A stretch of 34,541 bases of DNA, taken from assembly GCA_009787945.1 (NCBI GenBank), contig WQSI01000003.1:1-34541 (forward strand), read 5' to 3'. Source of the stretch: Defluviitaleaceae bacterium (GTDB lineage Bacteria > Bacillota > Clostridia > Lachnospirales > WRAX01). A program made the translations under genes and the position numbers. This document shows positions 27,098 to 34,541 of the stretch, piece after piece (position 1 is the stretch's first letter; the number at the start of each line of letters is the position of its first letter). The notes under the pieces were generated by a model. That model searched no databases and had not been told where the DNA came from. It worked only from the letters and a program-made list of their open reading frames with translations.

Positions 27098-29221
27098 TTA
27101 ATTAAATTTCTGGTGAATTTGGCGGTTTTGCACTTCCGCAAGCTTGGTGTCGTTAAACCTGTCTAATGTGGATAGATAGCCCGTGATTCTGCGGACACGG
27201 CTGATGTTTGTGCCGCGGCATTTCGGGCATATGTTGCTGTCGATAACGCCGTTTAGACCGCAGTCTACGCAAATATCCACAGGGAAATTGACACTGGCAT
27301 AACCCATGTCTGCATCCGCCATGGCGCGGATGAGGGTTTCAAAGGCTTCCAGATTGCCTTCTGGGGCAGAAGGAAGCTCTACATAAGAAATATGACCAGC
27401 ATTGCAATATTTATGGTAAGGGCCTTCCAAAGCGATTTTGTCCAGGGCATTAATGTGGTATTCCACAGGCACATGATGGGAATTTGTGTACCATTCTTTG
27501 TCAGTAACCCCAGGTATTACGCCGAAAAGCTCTGTGTCAATTTTGGTGAATTTGCCGCTTAGCTGTTCTGCAGGGGTGGCAAGAAGGGTGAAGTTTAGCC
27601 CATGTTTTTGGGTGGCTTCGTCACAACGGCGGCGCATGTGGGACACAATGGAAATGCCCAAAGCCTGAGCCTCCGAACTTTCACCATGATGCTTTCCAGT
27701 AAGAGCCACCAAACACTCTGCAAGCCCAATAAACCCAATGCTAAGGGTACCATGCTTAATCGCTTGCTCTACAGGGTCGTTTGGCCCTAGGTTTTCGCTG
27801 TCCATATACAGCTTTTGCCCCATCAAGAAAGGGAAATCCCTCACGCGAAGCTTTTTCTGCACATTGTAGCGGGCAAGCAACTGTTGCACACAAAACTCAA
27901 GTATATCATCTAAAGACTTCCAAAAAGTGGATAAATCTTTTTCCGCTTTTATGCCTAGGCGCGGCAAGTTGAGGGTTGTAAAAGACAGATTGCCGCGGGA
28001 ATCGGTTTTCGCCTCGCCATTGCAATTTGCAATTACGCGGGTGCGGCAACCCATATATCCCACTTCTTCTTCCGCAAACGGCTTGTTAAAGCTAGAATCT
28101 TGGAAGGAAAAGCTGGGGAATAGCCGCTTACAAGCCACTTTCATAGAAAGCTGGAAAAGGTCGTAGTTGGGGTCGCCAGGCTCAAAGCTGACATCCTCTT
28201 TAATTTTAAAACAGACATTGGGGAAAATCGGCGTTTCGCCTTTGCCCAAGCCTTTTTCATAAGCAAGAAGGAAACATTCTGTCACCATGCGCCCTTCTGG
28301 CGTTGTGTCTGTGCCGAAGTTTATGCTGGAAAACGGCACTTGCGCTCCTGCGCGGCTGTGCATGGTGTTAAGGTTGTAAATGAAGCCTTCCATTGCCTGA
28401 TATGTTTCCTCATAGGTGCGCCTGTTGATAAGCCCTTTTAATTTTTCTTCATCAATTGGCAAGCCTAGCTCTTCCAAATTTTGGCGGATTATCCTGTCTT
28501 GACGCTCCCGCTCCAAACGTACATAAGGCGCCATATCCCTGTCAAAATACCCGAAAGACTGCCCCCCATGCATGTCATTTTGGTTAGACTGTAAAATGAT
28601 AGCTGCCAAAGCCCCAGCGGTTTTAATGCTTTTTGGCGGACGAATGTAACCATGCCCATTGTTAAAGCCCTCGCTTAAAAGCCTTGTTAGCGGGATTTGC
28701 AAGCATGTCATGGTTTTTGAATACCAAGACAGGTCATGTATGTAAATATCGCCTTCCAGGTGAGCTTCTGCTTCTGCTTCCGTCAACATGCGTTTTAAAT
28801 AGTAATTTTTGGAAGCAATTTCAGAAATTTGCAAAACCTTAGCCGAAGGGGAATTGCCCACATTGGCGTTTTCGCGGTTGTTTTCCTTTAGGATTGTGCA
28901 AACCGCCTCCATTAGCTCGCTGCGCGCCTCCCTAAGCCTGGAGCGGTCATCCCTGTACAAAATATAAGACTTTGCAACTTTAGCATGACCGTTTTCAATC
29001 AGCACCGCCTCCACAATGTCTTGAACATCTTCCACAGTCACCTTCTCATCTTCGCCAGGAAATTCTTGTTTAATTTTTTTGATGACTGATAGTGTCAACT
29101 CCATAGCCAGTTGGCGGTCAGGCTCCCCCGTTGCCTTCAAGCATTTGAAAATAGCATCAGTAATTTTGCTTTCATGGAAATCTTGGGTTCTTCCATCTCT
29201 TTTATAAATTTTTGTTAGCAT
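27098..29221 (-). CDS. nrdD: Anaerobic ribonucleoside-triphosphate reductase
   Basis: ATP-cone N-terminus MLTKIYKRDGRTQDFHESKI; C-terminal ICVDCGLNGVIDSNICPKCRGTNISRVRRITGYLS; start moved to 29221. Confidence 0.95.
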   Translation of the reverse strand: MLTKIYKRDGRTQDFHESKITDAIFKCLKATGEPDRQLAMELTLSVIKKIKQEFPGEDEKVTVEDVQDIVEAVLIENGHAKVAKSYILYRDDRSRLREARSELMEAVCTILKENNRENANVGNSPSAKVLQISEIASKNYYLKRMLTEAEAEAHLEGDIYIHDLSWYSKTMTCLQIPLTRLLSEGFNNGHGYIRPPKSIKTAGALAAIILQSNQNDMHGGQSFGYFDRDMAPYVRLERERQDRIIRQNLEELGLPIDEEKLKGLINRRTYEETYQAMEGFIYNLNTMHSRAGAQVPFSSINFGTDTTPEGRMVTECFLLAYEKGLGKGETPIFPNVCFKIKEDVSFEPGDPNYDLFQLSMKVACKRLFPSFSFQDSSFNKPFAEEEVGYMGCRTRVIANCNGEAKTDSRGNLSFTTLNLPRLGIKAEKDLSTFWKSLDDILEFCVQQLLARYNVQKKLRVRDFPFLMGQKLYMDSENLGPNDPVEQAIKHGTLSIGFIGLAECLVALTGKHHGESSEAQALGISIVSHMRRRCDEATQKHGLNFTLLATPAEQLSGKFTKIDTELFGVIPGVTDKEWYTNSHHVPVEYHINALDKIALEGPYHKYCNAGHISYVELPSAPEGNLEAFETLIRAMADADMGYASVNFPVDICVDCGLNGVIDSNICPKCRGTNISRVRRITGYLSTLDRFNDTKLAEVQNRQIHQKFN

Positions 29222-29428
29222 TTTAAAAACTCCTTTACGCTTGTACGTTATACTAAGATTAAACCATAAATCACCTCCTGTCAAGCCCAAATATTTATGA
29301 ATTTTGCGTTTTATGTTTTCTGATAACGGCTATTTTACTTGATTTTACGGCAATTTCCAAGTTAGCCAGTCGGTTTTATCGGGTCAAAACTTTTTTTATA
29401 TAATTTTTCCTAAAGCCCCTTTCAATTT

Positions 29429-29461
29429 TTGACATTTTTTACCAGTTATTTCGTGTATAAT
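29429..29461 (+). promoter_or_regulatory. spoIIE promoter with atypical 21-bp spacer (Spo0A-type)
   Basis: TTGACA 29429-29434, N21, TATAAT 29456-29461; TTTGACA overlaps -35 and is one mismatch from the 0A box TTCGACA. Confidence 0.65.
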
Positions 29462-29480
29462 ATCTACCATTAAGTCATAG

Positions 29481-31841
29481 GTGATGGTGATTAGGATGCA
29501 AACAACCCAAACAAAAGAAACAGGAATAAAATTTAATATTACGCGGCGGCATTTGGTGGAATTTGCCCTGCTGGCAGGGTCATTCTTCGCCGCGCGGGCT
29601 GTGGTTTTCGGGGTGGCAAGCCCCTTCGCTCTTGTGTACATAGCAACATTTTTGTTTAACGGAAAAAAGTTTTACGCGGCGGCGTTCTTGTCGGCTCTAG
29701 GTTTATTTACCAACTTTTCAACACAGTATTCTATGCAGTATTTACTGGCAGTTGTGCTGATGTGCGTTGCAAATTTGCTGATGAGCCTGCGCCCAAAAAC
29801 AGGGCAGGACTGGGCAGCGTTAACCCAAGGCTTAACAGCATCAATATCCCTTGCAATTTCAGGGTTTGTGCTGATTATACTTCGTGGTTTCGACCTTTAC
29901 CAAATTGCCGTCACAATTTTAGAGGGAGGGTTGGTTTTCGCCATGGCAATTGTAGCGTCCAAAGCCATGACCGCCATAGCCCCTGGTTATCGGCGGCGGG
30001 GCGCGCTAACCAATGAGGAGCTAATGTCTGCGCTGTTCCTTGCCGCAATTGTTGTTGTGGGCATGGCAGACATTCATTTGTGGCTTGTTTCCCTGCGCCA
30101 TGTTGCCGCCTTTTTAATCATATTGTTGGCAAGTATCAGCGGCGGGGCTATGGTTGGGGCTGTCAGCGGTATGCTATTGGGTTTTTTGCTTAATATTACA
30201 GGGTTTGAGTACATATTTTTCGCGGTGTTATTAGGAGTTTCGGGCTTGGCAGGGGGGCTGGCAAAAAATCACGGAAAAATCCCTATTCTGATTGCTTTTA
30301 CAGCAGCTTTAACCCTTGCCGCCCTTTACTTTGACTTAACGCTGTTTTCGTGGCAATCGCTGGCATCACTGACCGTTGCCGTTGCAGTGTTCTTGGCTCT
30401 GCCAAAAAGATTTTCAACAAATATCAGCGTTAATGCGGGTTCTGCCAATCTGCCCCAAACTGAGTATTTAGAGCGTGTGCGGGAGCAGGTGTTGGGGCGT
30501 GTTTACAATATCGCTGGGGGCTACGGGAAATTAGCGAAAATTTTTGAAAACCGTGTGGAAGCAAAAGGGGTTCAGGTTAGCACGGTGGACAAGCTTGTAA
30601 AATCTGCCCAAGAGGCTGTTTGCCTAGGTTGCAGCCGTCTGGATTTTTGCTGGAAGGACAGACATGGACAGTCCTGGGCGTTTATGGACGAAATCGTCCT
30701 CAAGGCGCAAAAGCGCGGCAAATTGCACATGGAGGATGCTCCTAAGGAGTTTTATAACCAATGCACCAACGCCCCTGACTATATGGCTCATCTTGGCTCT
30801 GCATTAGAAAAAGATATTTTGTCACAGGAGTGGCAACAAAAGGTCGTGGAAGCAAAGTCAACAATTTACCATCAATTTTCAGGTTTGTCTGCGGTTATGT
30901 ATGAGTTTGCTGTAGAATTATCGACAATCCTTAACTTTCAAAAAGATTTGGAAGATAGGATTTTACAAGAATTTGCAAAAGAAAAAGTGGAGGTGGAAAA
31001 TTTGATAGTTATTGAAAACACATTGGGCAAGTACGAAATTAGCCTAACCCACAAAGGTCGGCGGGGCGAGCCGAAATTTGCAGGGCGCATTGGTGAGATA
31101 ATTTCACAAATTTGCGGCAGGCAAATGGAGCTTGTGGAAGAAAAGTATGCAGGGCGGGTGGTGCATCTGGACTTTCTTGAAAGGGAGAAGTTTTATATTA
31201 ACAGCGGCATCGCCAAAACCAACAAGGGCGGGCTTGCCCAATCTGGTGACAGCTTTTCCCTTGTGCAACTGCGGGATGGCAGGCTTATTGCCGCTTTATC
31301 CGACGGCATGGGCAGCGGAGAAAGGGCAAAAGAAGGCAGCGAAGCGGCAATTGAGCTTTTGGAAGAGCTAATGGAAAAAGGCTTTAAAAAGGACATTGCA
31401 ATAAAACTTATAAACTCTGCCCTTTTGCTAAAATCCAGTGACGAGTTTTTCTCAACCCTGGACATTTGTGTGGTTGACCTTAACACAGGGCTTTCAGAGT
31501 TTATGAAGATTGGCGCGTCTGCCAGTTACCTGCTTAGGGATGGCAAGGTGGAAGCAATTGGCTCTTGGACTTTGCCCGTGGGCATATTGGAAAGTGTTGA
31601 AATTGACACCTGTGAGCGTTATATAGCCCATGGGGACATTATTGTGATGATGACAGACGGGGTTGCCGATTCTGTTAAAAATGGCGAGGATGCCTGGTTA
31701 CGCCGTATTTTGGAAAATTTGCCCACCAAAAACCCTCAGGACGTTGCTGACCACATTTTGGAAGAAGCCCGCCGAAATTACCGTCATCAAATTAAGGATG
31801 ACATGACAGTCCTAGCTTTGAGAATACTTAACCGTAATTAG
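29481..31841 (+). CDS. spoIIE: Stage II sporulation protein E (SpoIIE phosphatase)
   Basis: N-terminal multi-TM region; C-terminal PP2C: GDSFSLVQLRDGRLIAALSDGMGSGERAKEGSEAAIELLEELMEKGF, MMTDGV; start among GTG 29481/GTG 29487/ATG 29496 unclear. Confidence 0.95.
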   Translation: MMVIRMQTTQTKETGIKFNITRRHLVEFALLAGSFFAARAVVFGVASPFALVYIATFLFNGKKFYAAAFLSALGLFTNFSTQYSMQYLLAVVLMCVANLLMSLRPKTGQDWAALTQGLTASISLAISGFVLIILRGFDLYQIAVTILEGGLVFAMAIVASKAMTAIAPGYRRRGALTNEELMSALFLAAIVVVGMADIHLWLVSLRHVAAFLIILLASISGGAMVGAVSGMLLGFLLNITGFEYIFFAVLLGVSGLAGGLAKNHGKIPILIAFTAALTLAALYFDLTLFSWQSLASLTVAVAVFLALPKRFSTNISVNAGSANLPQTEYLERVREQVLGRVYNIAGGYGKLAKIFENRVEAKGVQVSTVDKLVKSAQEAVCLGCSRLDFCWKDRHGQSWAFMDEIVLKAQKRGKLHMEDAPKEFYNQCTNAPDYMAHLGSALEKDILSQEWQQKVVEAKSTIYHQFSGLSAVMYEFAVELSTILNFQKDLEDRILQEFAKEKVEVENLIVIENTLGKYEISLTHKGRRGEPKFAGRIGEIISQICGRQMELVEEKYAGRVVHLDFLEREKFYINSGIAKTNKGGLAQSGDSFSLVQLRDGRLIAALSDGMGSGERAKEGSEAAIELLEELMEKGFKKDIAIKLINSALLLKSSDEFFSTLDICVVDLNTGLSEFMKIGASASYLLRDGKVEAIGSWTLPVGILESVEIDTCERYIAHGDIIVMMTDGVADSVKNGEDAWLRRILENLPTKNPQDVADHILEEARRNYRHQIKDDMTVLALRILNRN

Positions 31842-31907
31842 GACATATCCTCCAAAGTGAGGACATATACTTTTTCAACAAAGCTTGGATTTTTTGAAGG
31901 AGTTGCC

Positions 31908-32594
31908 ATGTCTGAACTTATACAAGTAATACTTATAAATCTAATTGTATCACTGGACAACATCGGTGTTATAGCCCTTGCCAGCCGCCATTTAGACCCA
32001 AAAAAAGCCAACACCGCCCGCTTGCTGGGGGTTTGGCTTTCCCTTGGTCTAAAACTGATATTTATTTTGCTTATCGGGCATTTGTTTACCATCACATGGC
32101 TGCACATCCGCCTAATTGGCGGGGCTATGCTGATTTATGTTATAATTGGTATGTTCCGCAGTGGCGACGACACCCCCAAGAAAACCCAGAAAAGCGGCGG
32201 CTTTTGGAAGGCCATGCTAATCATCATCGCCGCTGACATTTCCATGTCTTTGGACAATGTAATCGCCGTTTTGTCCATTGTGGCAGACGATGCAGGCAAC
32301 GTGTCCATGCAAGGGATGACCATGGCGTTTTTGGGGCTAATAATCTCCGTTCCTGTTCTGCTAATCGGTTCGGAAGCCATTATAAAGCTGATAAACCGCT
32401 ATAAAGCCCTTTTCGCAATTGCAACAGGCTACCTGGGTTACATTGCAGCCAACATGATTTTTGAGGACCACTTGCTTGAAAGCTTCTTCAACTTCTTGCA
32501 ATTCCCCTTCGCGCCCCAATTATCCATGATACTTGGCTTAGCAGTCGCGGTTGCTTGTTGGCTAACCTACAAAAACAAGCCCGTTGCCCACTAA
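31908..32594 (+). CDS. TerC/YjbE-family integral membrane protein
   Basis: LINLIVSLDNIGVIALASRHL, AADISMSLDNVIAVLSI; start at ATG 31908 with GAAGGAG RBS. Confidence 0.88.
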   Translation: MSELIQVILINLIVSLDNIGVIALASRHLDPKKANTARLLGVWLSLGLKLIFILLIGHLFTITWLHIRLIGGAMLIYVIIGMFRSGDDTPKKTQKSGGFWKAMLIIIAADISMSLDNVIAVLSIVADDAGNVSMQGMTMAFLGLIISVPVLLIGSEAIIKLINRYKALFAIATGYLGYIAANMIFEDHLLESFFNFLQFPFAPQLSMILGLAVAVACWLTYKNKPVAH

Positions 32595-33094
32595 GACACA
32601 TATTTGCGCATGTTTTTCAAGGCGTTCTTCTCAAGGCGGCTTACCTGGGCTTGGCTTATGCCTATCTCATCAGCCACCTCCATTTGGGTCTTGCCCTCAA
32701 AAAAGCGCAGGCTGATAATGTGGCGTTCCCGCTCCCCAAGGCGTTTCATGGCTTCGGACAGGGAGATGTTTTCTAACCACATTGCGTCTGTGTCTTTTTC
32801 GTCTTTCAGCTGGTCCATTACAAAGAGGGCATCTGCCCCGTCGTTGTAAACAGGCTCGAAAAGGGAAACAGGCTCTTGTATGGCATCAAGGGCAAAAACC
32901 ACGTCTTGACGCTCAAGCCCAAGTTCTGCGGCAATTTCTTCCACTGTTGGCTCTTTGCTGTTTAGGTTTATCAGGCGTTCCTTGGCTTGCAGGGCTTTGT
33001 AGGCAATGTCCCGCAGGCTTCGGCTCACTCTTATAGAGTTGTTGTCGCGCAAATACCGCCTAATTTCACCTATTATCATTGGAATGAATGTCAT
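32591..33094 (-). pseudogene. sigG: 3' part of sporulation sigma factor SigG, interrupted at the VPMIIGEI codons
   Basis: PMIIGEIRRYLRDNNSIRVSRSLRDIAYKALQ...EPVSLFEPVYNDGADALFVMDQLKDEKDTD...GKTQMEVADEIGISQAQVSRLEKNALKNMRKYVS; region 2 missing; ATG at 33094 has no RBS. Confidence 0.92.
33076..33087. other. Candidate recombination (att) site core at sigG/element junction
   Basis: TCATT-GG-AATGA: 5-bp inverted arms around a central dinucleotide, exactly where SigG homology begins. Confidence 0.5.
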
Positions 33095-33108
33095 TATGAG
33101 AAATATAA

Positions 33109-34488
33109 CTACACATCGAATTTATAAAACACCTCAATTTCGTCATCGGTAATCACAATTCTTTCAACACAGGAGCGGATTATGTTTTTTTGCTCTTGTT
33201 TTGTCATGTATTCCCAAGTTTCTTCAAGGGTTTCCAAGGTTTTTTTGACACTTTCAATTTTCCCTGCAATAACATTGCGCTCTTGCTCTGTGGTTATTTG
33301 GGTTTGGATTTTTGCCAGTTGCTTTTGATGCTCTTTTATAGTGTCCAGCAGTATTTCGTTGCCATTGTCAGCGTAAACATTGTAAAGCCGCTTGATTTTT
33401 TTTGCAACATCCTCATATCTGCCCCGCAAAACCTCCAGGACAGATTGGGCAGTTGCCCGAATGTCATCAACCTTTTTTTGTTTTAAAGAAAAGGAAAATA
33501 AATCCCCAATGACGATGCTTTCAACATCCCTCGCCCATTGCATCTTATTATTACAGTCTGTGTCTTTCATCAAGTGAGCCTTGCTTTTATCCCTAGAATA
33601 GCAAAGGATTTTGCAGTCGTGTTTGCCCCATTTTTGATAGCGCATTTTTGCCCCGCATTTGCCGCAGACCATCAGCCCCGTAAACAAATAACCCCCAGAG
33701 CTAACACGGCTGATTGAACGCTCTGCCATATAATCCATAGCCTTATTATAAATTTCCAAACTTACTATTGGTTCATGCTTCCCTAAAAATTCCTCATCAT
33801 TATAAATTATGTAGCCTGCGTTAGACTTGCGCTCCAAAATTTGAATGGCAAGCTTTTCATATTTCAAGCCCAATATTTGGGCGATTTTGCTGGTGGAATA
33901 GCCCTCTAAATACAAATCATAAATTTTGCGGACGGTTTCCGCATCTTTGTTCGGCACAAGAATCCCCTGCTCTTTGTCGTAGTCATAGCCGAAAGGTATG
34001 CGCCCGCCTCCCATCCAAAACCCCGCCTTTACCCGCTCTCTCATGCCCATTCTTGTCCGTTCACGGATGTTTTCCCGCTCAAGCTGGGCAAAGGCAGACA
34101 AGATGCCCAGCATCAAGCGCCCTAAAGGGGTTGATGTGTCCATGCTTTCCTGTGTGGAAATAAAATCAACCCCGTGGGGATTGAAAACATCTTCAATCAA
34201 ATACAGAGTGTCTTTTTGGCTGCGGGAAAGCCTGTCAAGTTTATAAACCAACACGGTGTTGATAGCTTTATTTTTCACATCAGAAATCAGCCGCTGAAGC
34301 TCAGGCCTTTCCATATTGCTGCCTGTGTACCCGCCGTCAATATAAAAGTCAAAATTTTTAATGCCCTTGGAAGCGCAATGACCTGCCAGCATCTCTTTTT
34401 GGGCATCAATAGAATAACCCTCTTCCCGCTGGGCATCTGTGGAAACCCTAATATAAATCCCTGCTTTGCCATGCACCACAGACCTCAC
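33109..34488 (-). CDS. Large serine recombinase (SpoIVCA/phage integrase type)
   Basis: AGIYIRVSTDAQREEGYSIDAQKEML, YKLDRLSRSQKDTLYLIE, LMLGILSAFAQLERENIRERTRMGM, IPFGYDY, zinc ribbon CGKCGAKMRYQKWG...C, C-terminal coiled coil; start may be GTG 34479/34476. Confidence 0.95.
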   Translation of the reverse strand: MRSVVHGKAGIYIRVSTDAQREEGYSIDAQKEMLAGHCASKGIKNFDFYIDGGYTGSNMERPELQRLISDVKNKAINTVLVYKLDRLSRSQKDTLYLIEDVFNPHGVDFISTQESMDTSTPLGRLMLGILSAFAQLERENIRERTRMGMRERVKAGFWMGGGRIPFGYDYDKEQGILVPNKDAETVRKIYDLYLEGYSTSKIAQILGLKYEKLAIQILERKSNAGYIIYNDEEFLGKHEPIVSLEIYNKAMDYMAERSISRVSSGGYLFTGLMVCGKCGAKMRYQKWGKHDCKILCYSRDKSKAHLMKDTDCNNKMQWARDVESIVIGDLFSFSLKQKKVDDIRATAQSVLEVLRGRYEDVAKKIKRLYNVYADNGNEILLDTIKEHQKQLAKIQTQITTEQERNVIAGKIESVKKTLETLEETWEYMTKQEQKNIIRSCVERIVITDDEIEVFYKFDV

Positions 34489-34541
34489 CTCTGTTCTGAC
34501 AGCCTTTGGTTTACAGCTCTAATAACCTCCGAAACCACGCC
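34485..34541 (-). CDS. C-terminal end of an upstream ORF on the element, overlapping the recombinase start
   Basis: Minus-strand frame ...GVVSEVIRAVNQRLSEQR* stops at 34485. Confidence 0.35.
   Translation of the reverse strand, partial: GVVSEVIRAVNQRLSEQR

Larger units (their letters stand above)
33088..34541. mobile_element. End of a sigG-interrupting recombinase-encoding element, continuing past the window
   Basis: Large serine recombinase gene ends 14 bp from the sigG 3' fragment; sigG 5' part absent. Confidence 0.8.

Noticed and set aside
29222-29480. NrdR boxes or a cobalamin riboswitch upstream of nrdD
   Set aside because: No convincing motif or conserved leader structure found by eye.
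31842-31907. yybP-ykoY (Mn) riboswitch before TerC-family gene
   Set aside because: Only 66 nt are available and no matching structure is visible.
1-34541. CRISPR arrays, tRNA or rRNA genes
   Set aside because: No regularly spaced repeats and no recognisable tRNA/rRNA segments seen when reading the window.

Overview
This 34.5 kb window looks like the chromosome of an anaerobic endospore-forming Firmicute (Clostridia-like; inferred from spoIIID, spoIIE, sigG, nrdD/nrdG and fabK). Most of it is housekeeping: a fabH-fabK-fabD-fabG operon, an HD-GYP-like protein, SpoIIID, a nitroreductase, dCTP deaminase, uvrB/uvrA, dnaX, a chemotaxis receptor, a MATE transporter, nrdD/nrdG, SpoIIE and a TerC-family protein. 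Several unusual structures sit within it. (1) sigG is cut: only the part from the PMIIGEIRRYLRDNN motif onward is present, and directly at the break is a large serine recombinase gene that runs toward the window edge. This resembles a skin-like sporulation-gene-interrupting element, but in sigG. (2) A three-gene restriction-modification cassette (PD-(D/E)XK-like protein, C5 methyltransferase, HNH nuclease) lies tightly packed between uvrB and uvrA in one apparent operon. (3) UvrA has a C-terminal extension that resembles DUF3781. (4) A 445-aa orphan protein with CxxC/SHxIPR zinc-nuclease-like motifs lies between a truncated spoIIID copy and the intact spoIIID. It is flanked by a 48-bp perfect direct repeat that carries a promoter. 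(5) dnaX appears to start at ATT, because the annotated TTG start lies inside its own -10 box. Family names come from recalled sequence motifs; no database search was run.
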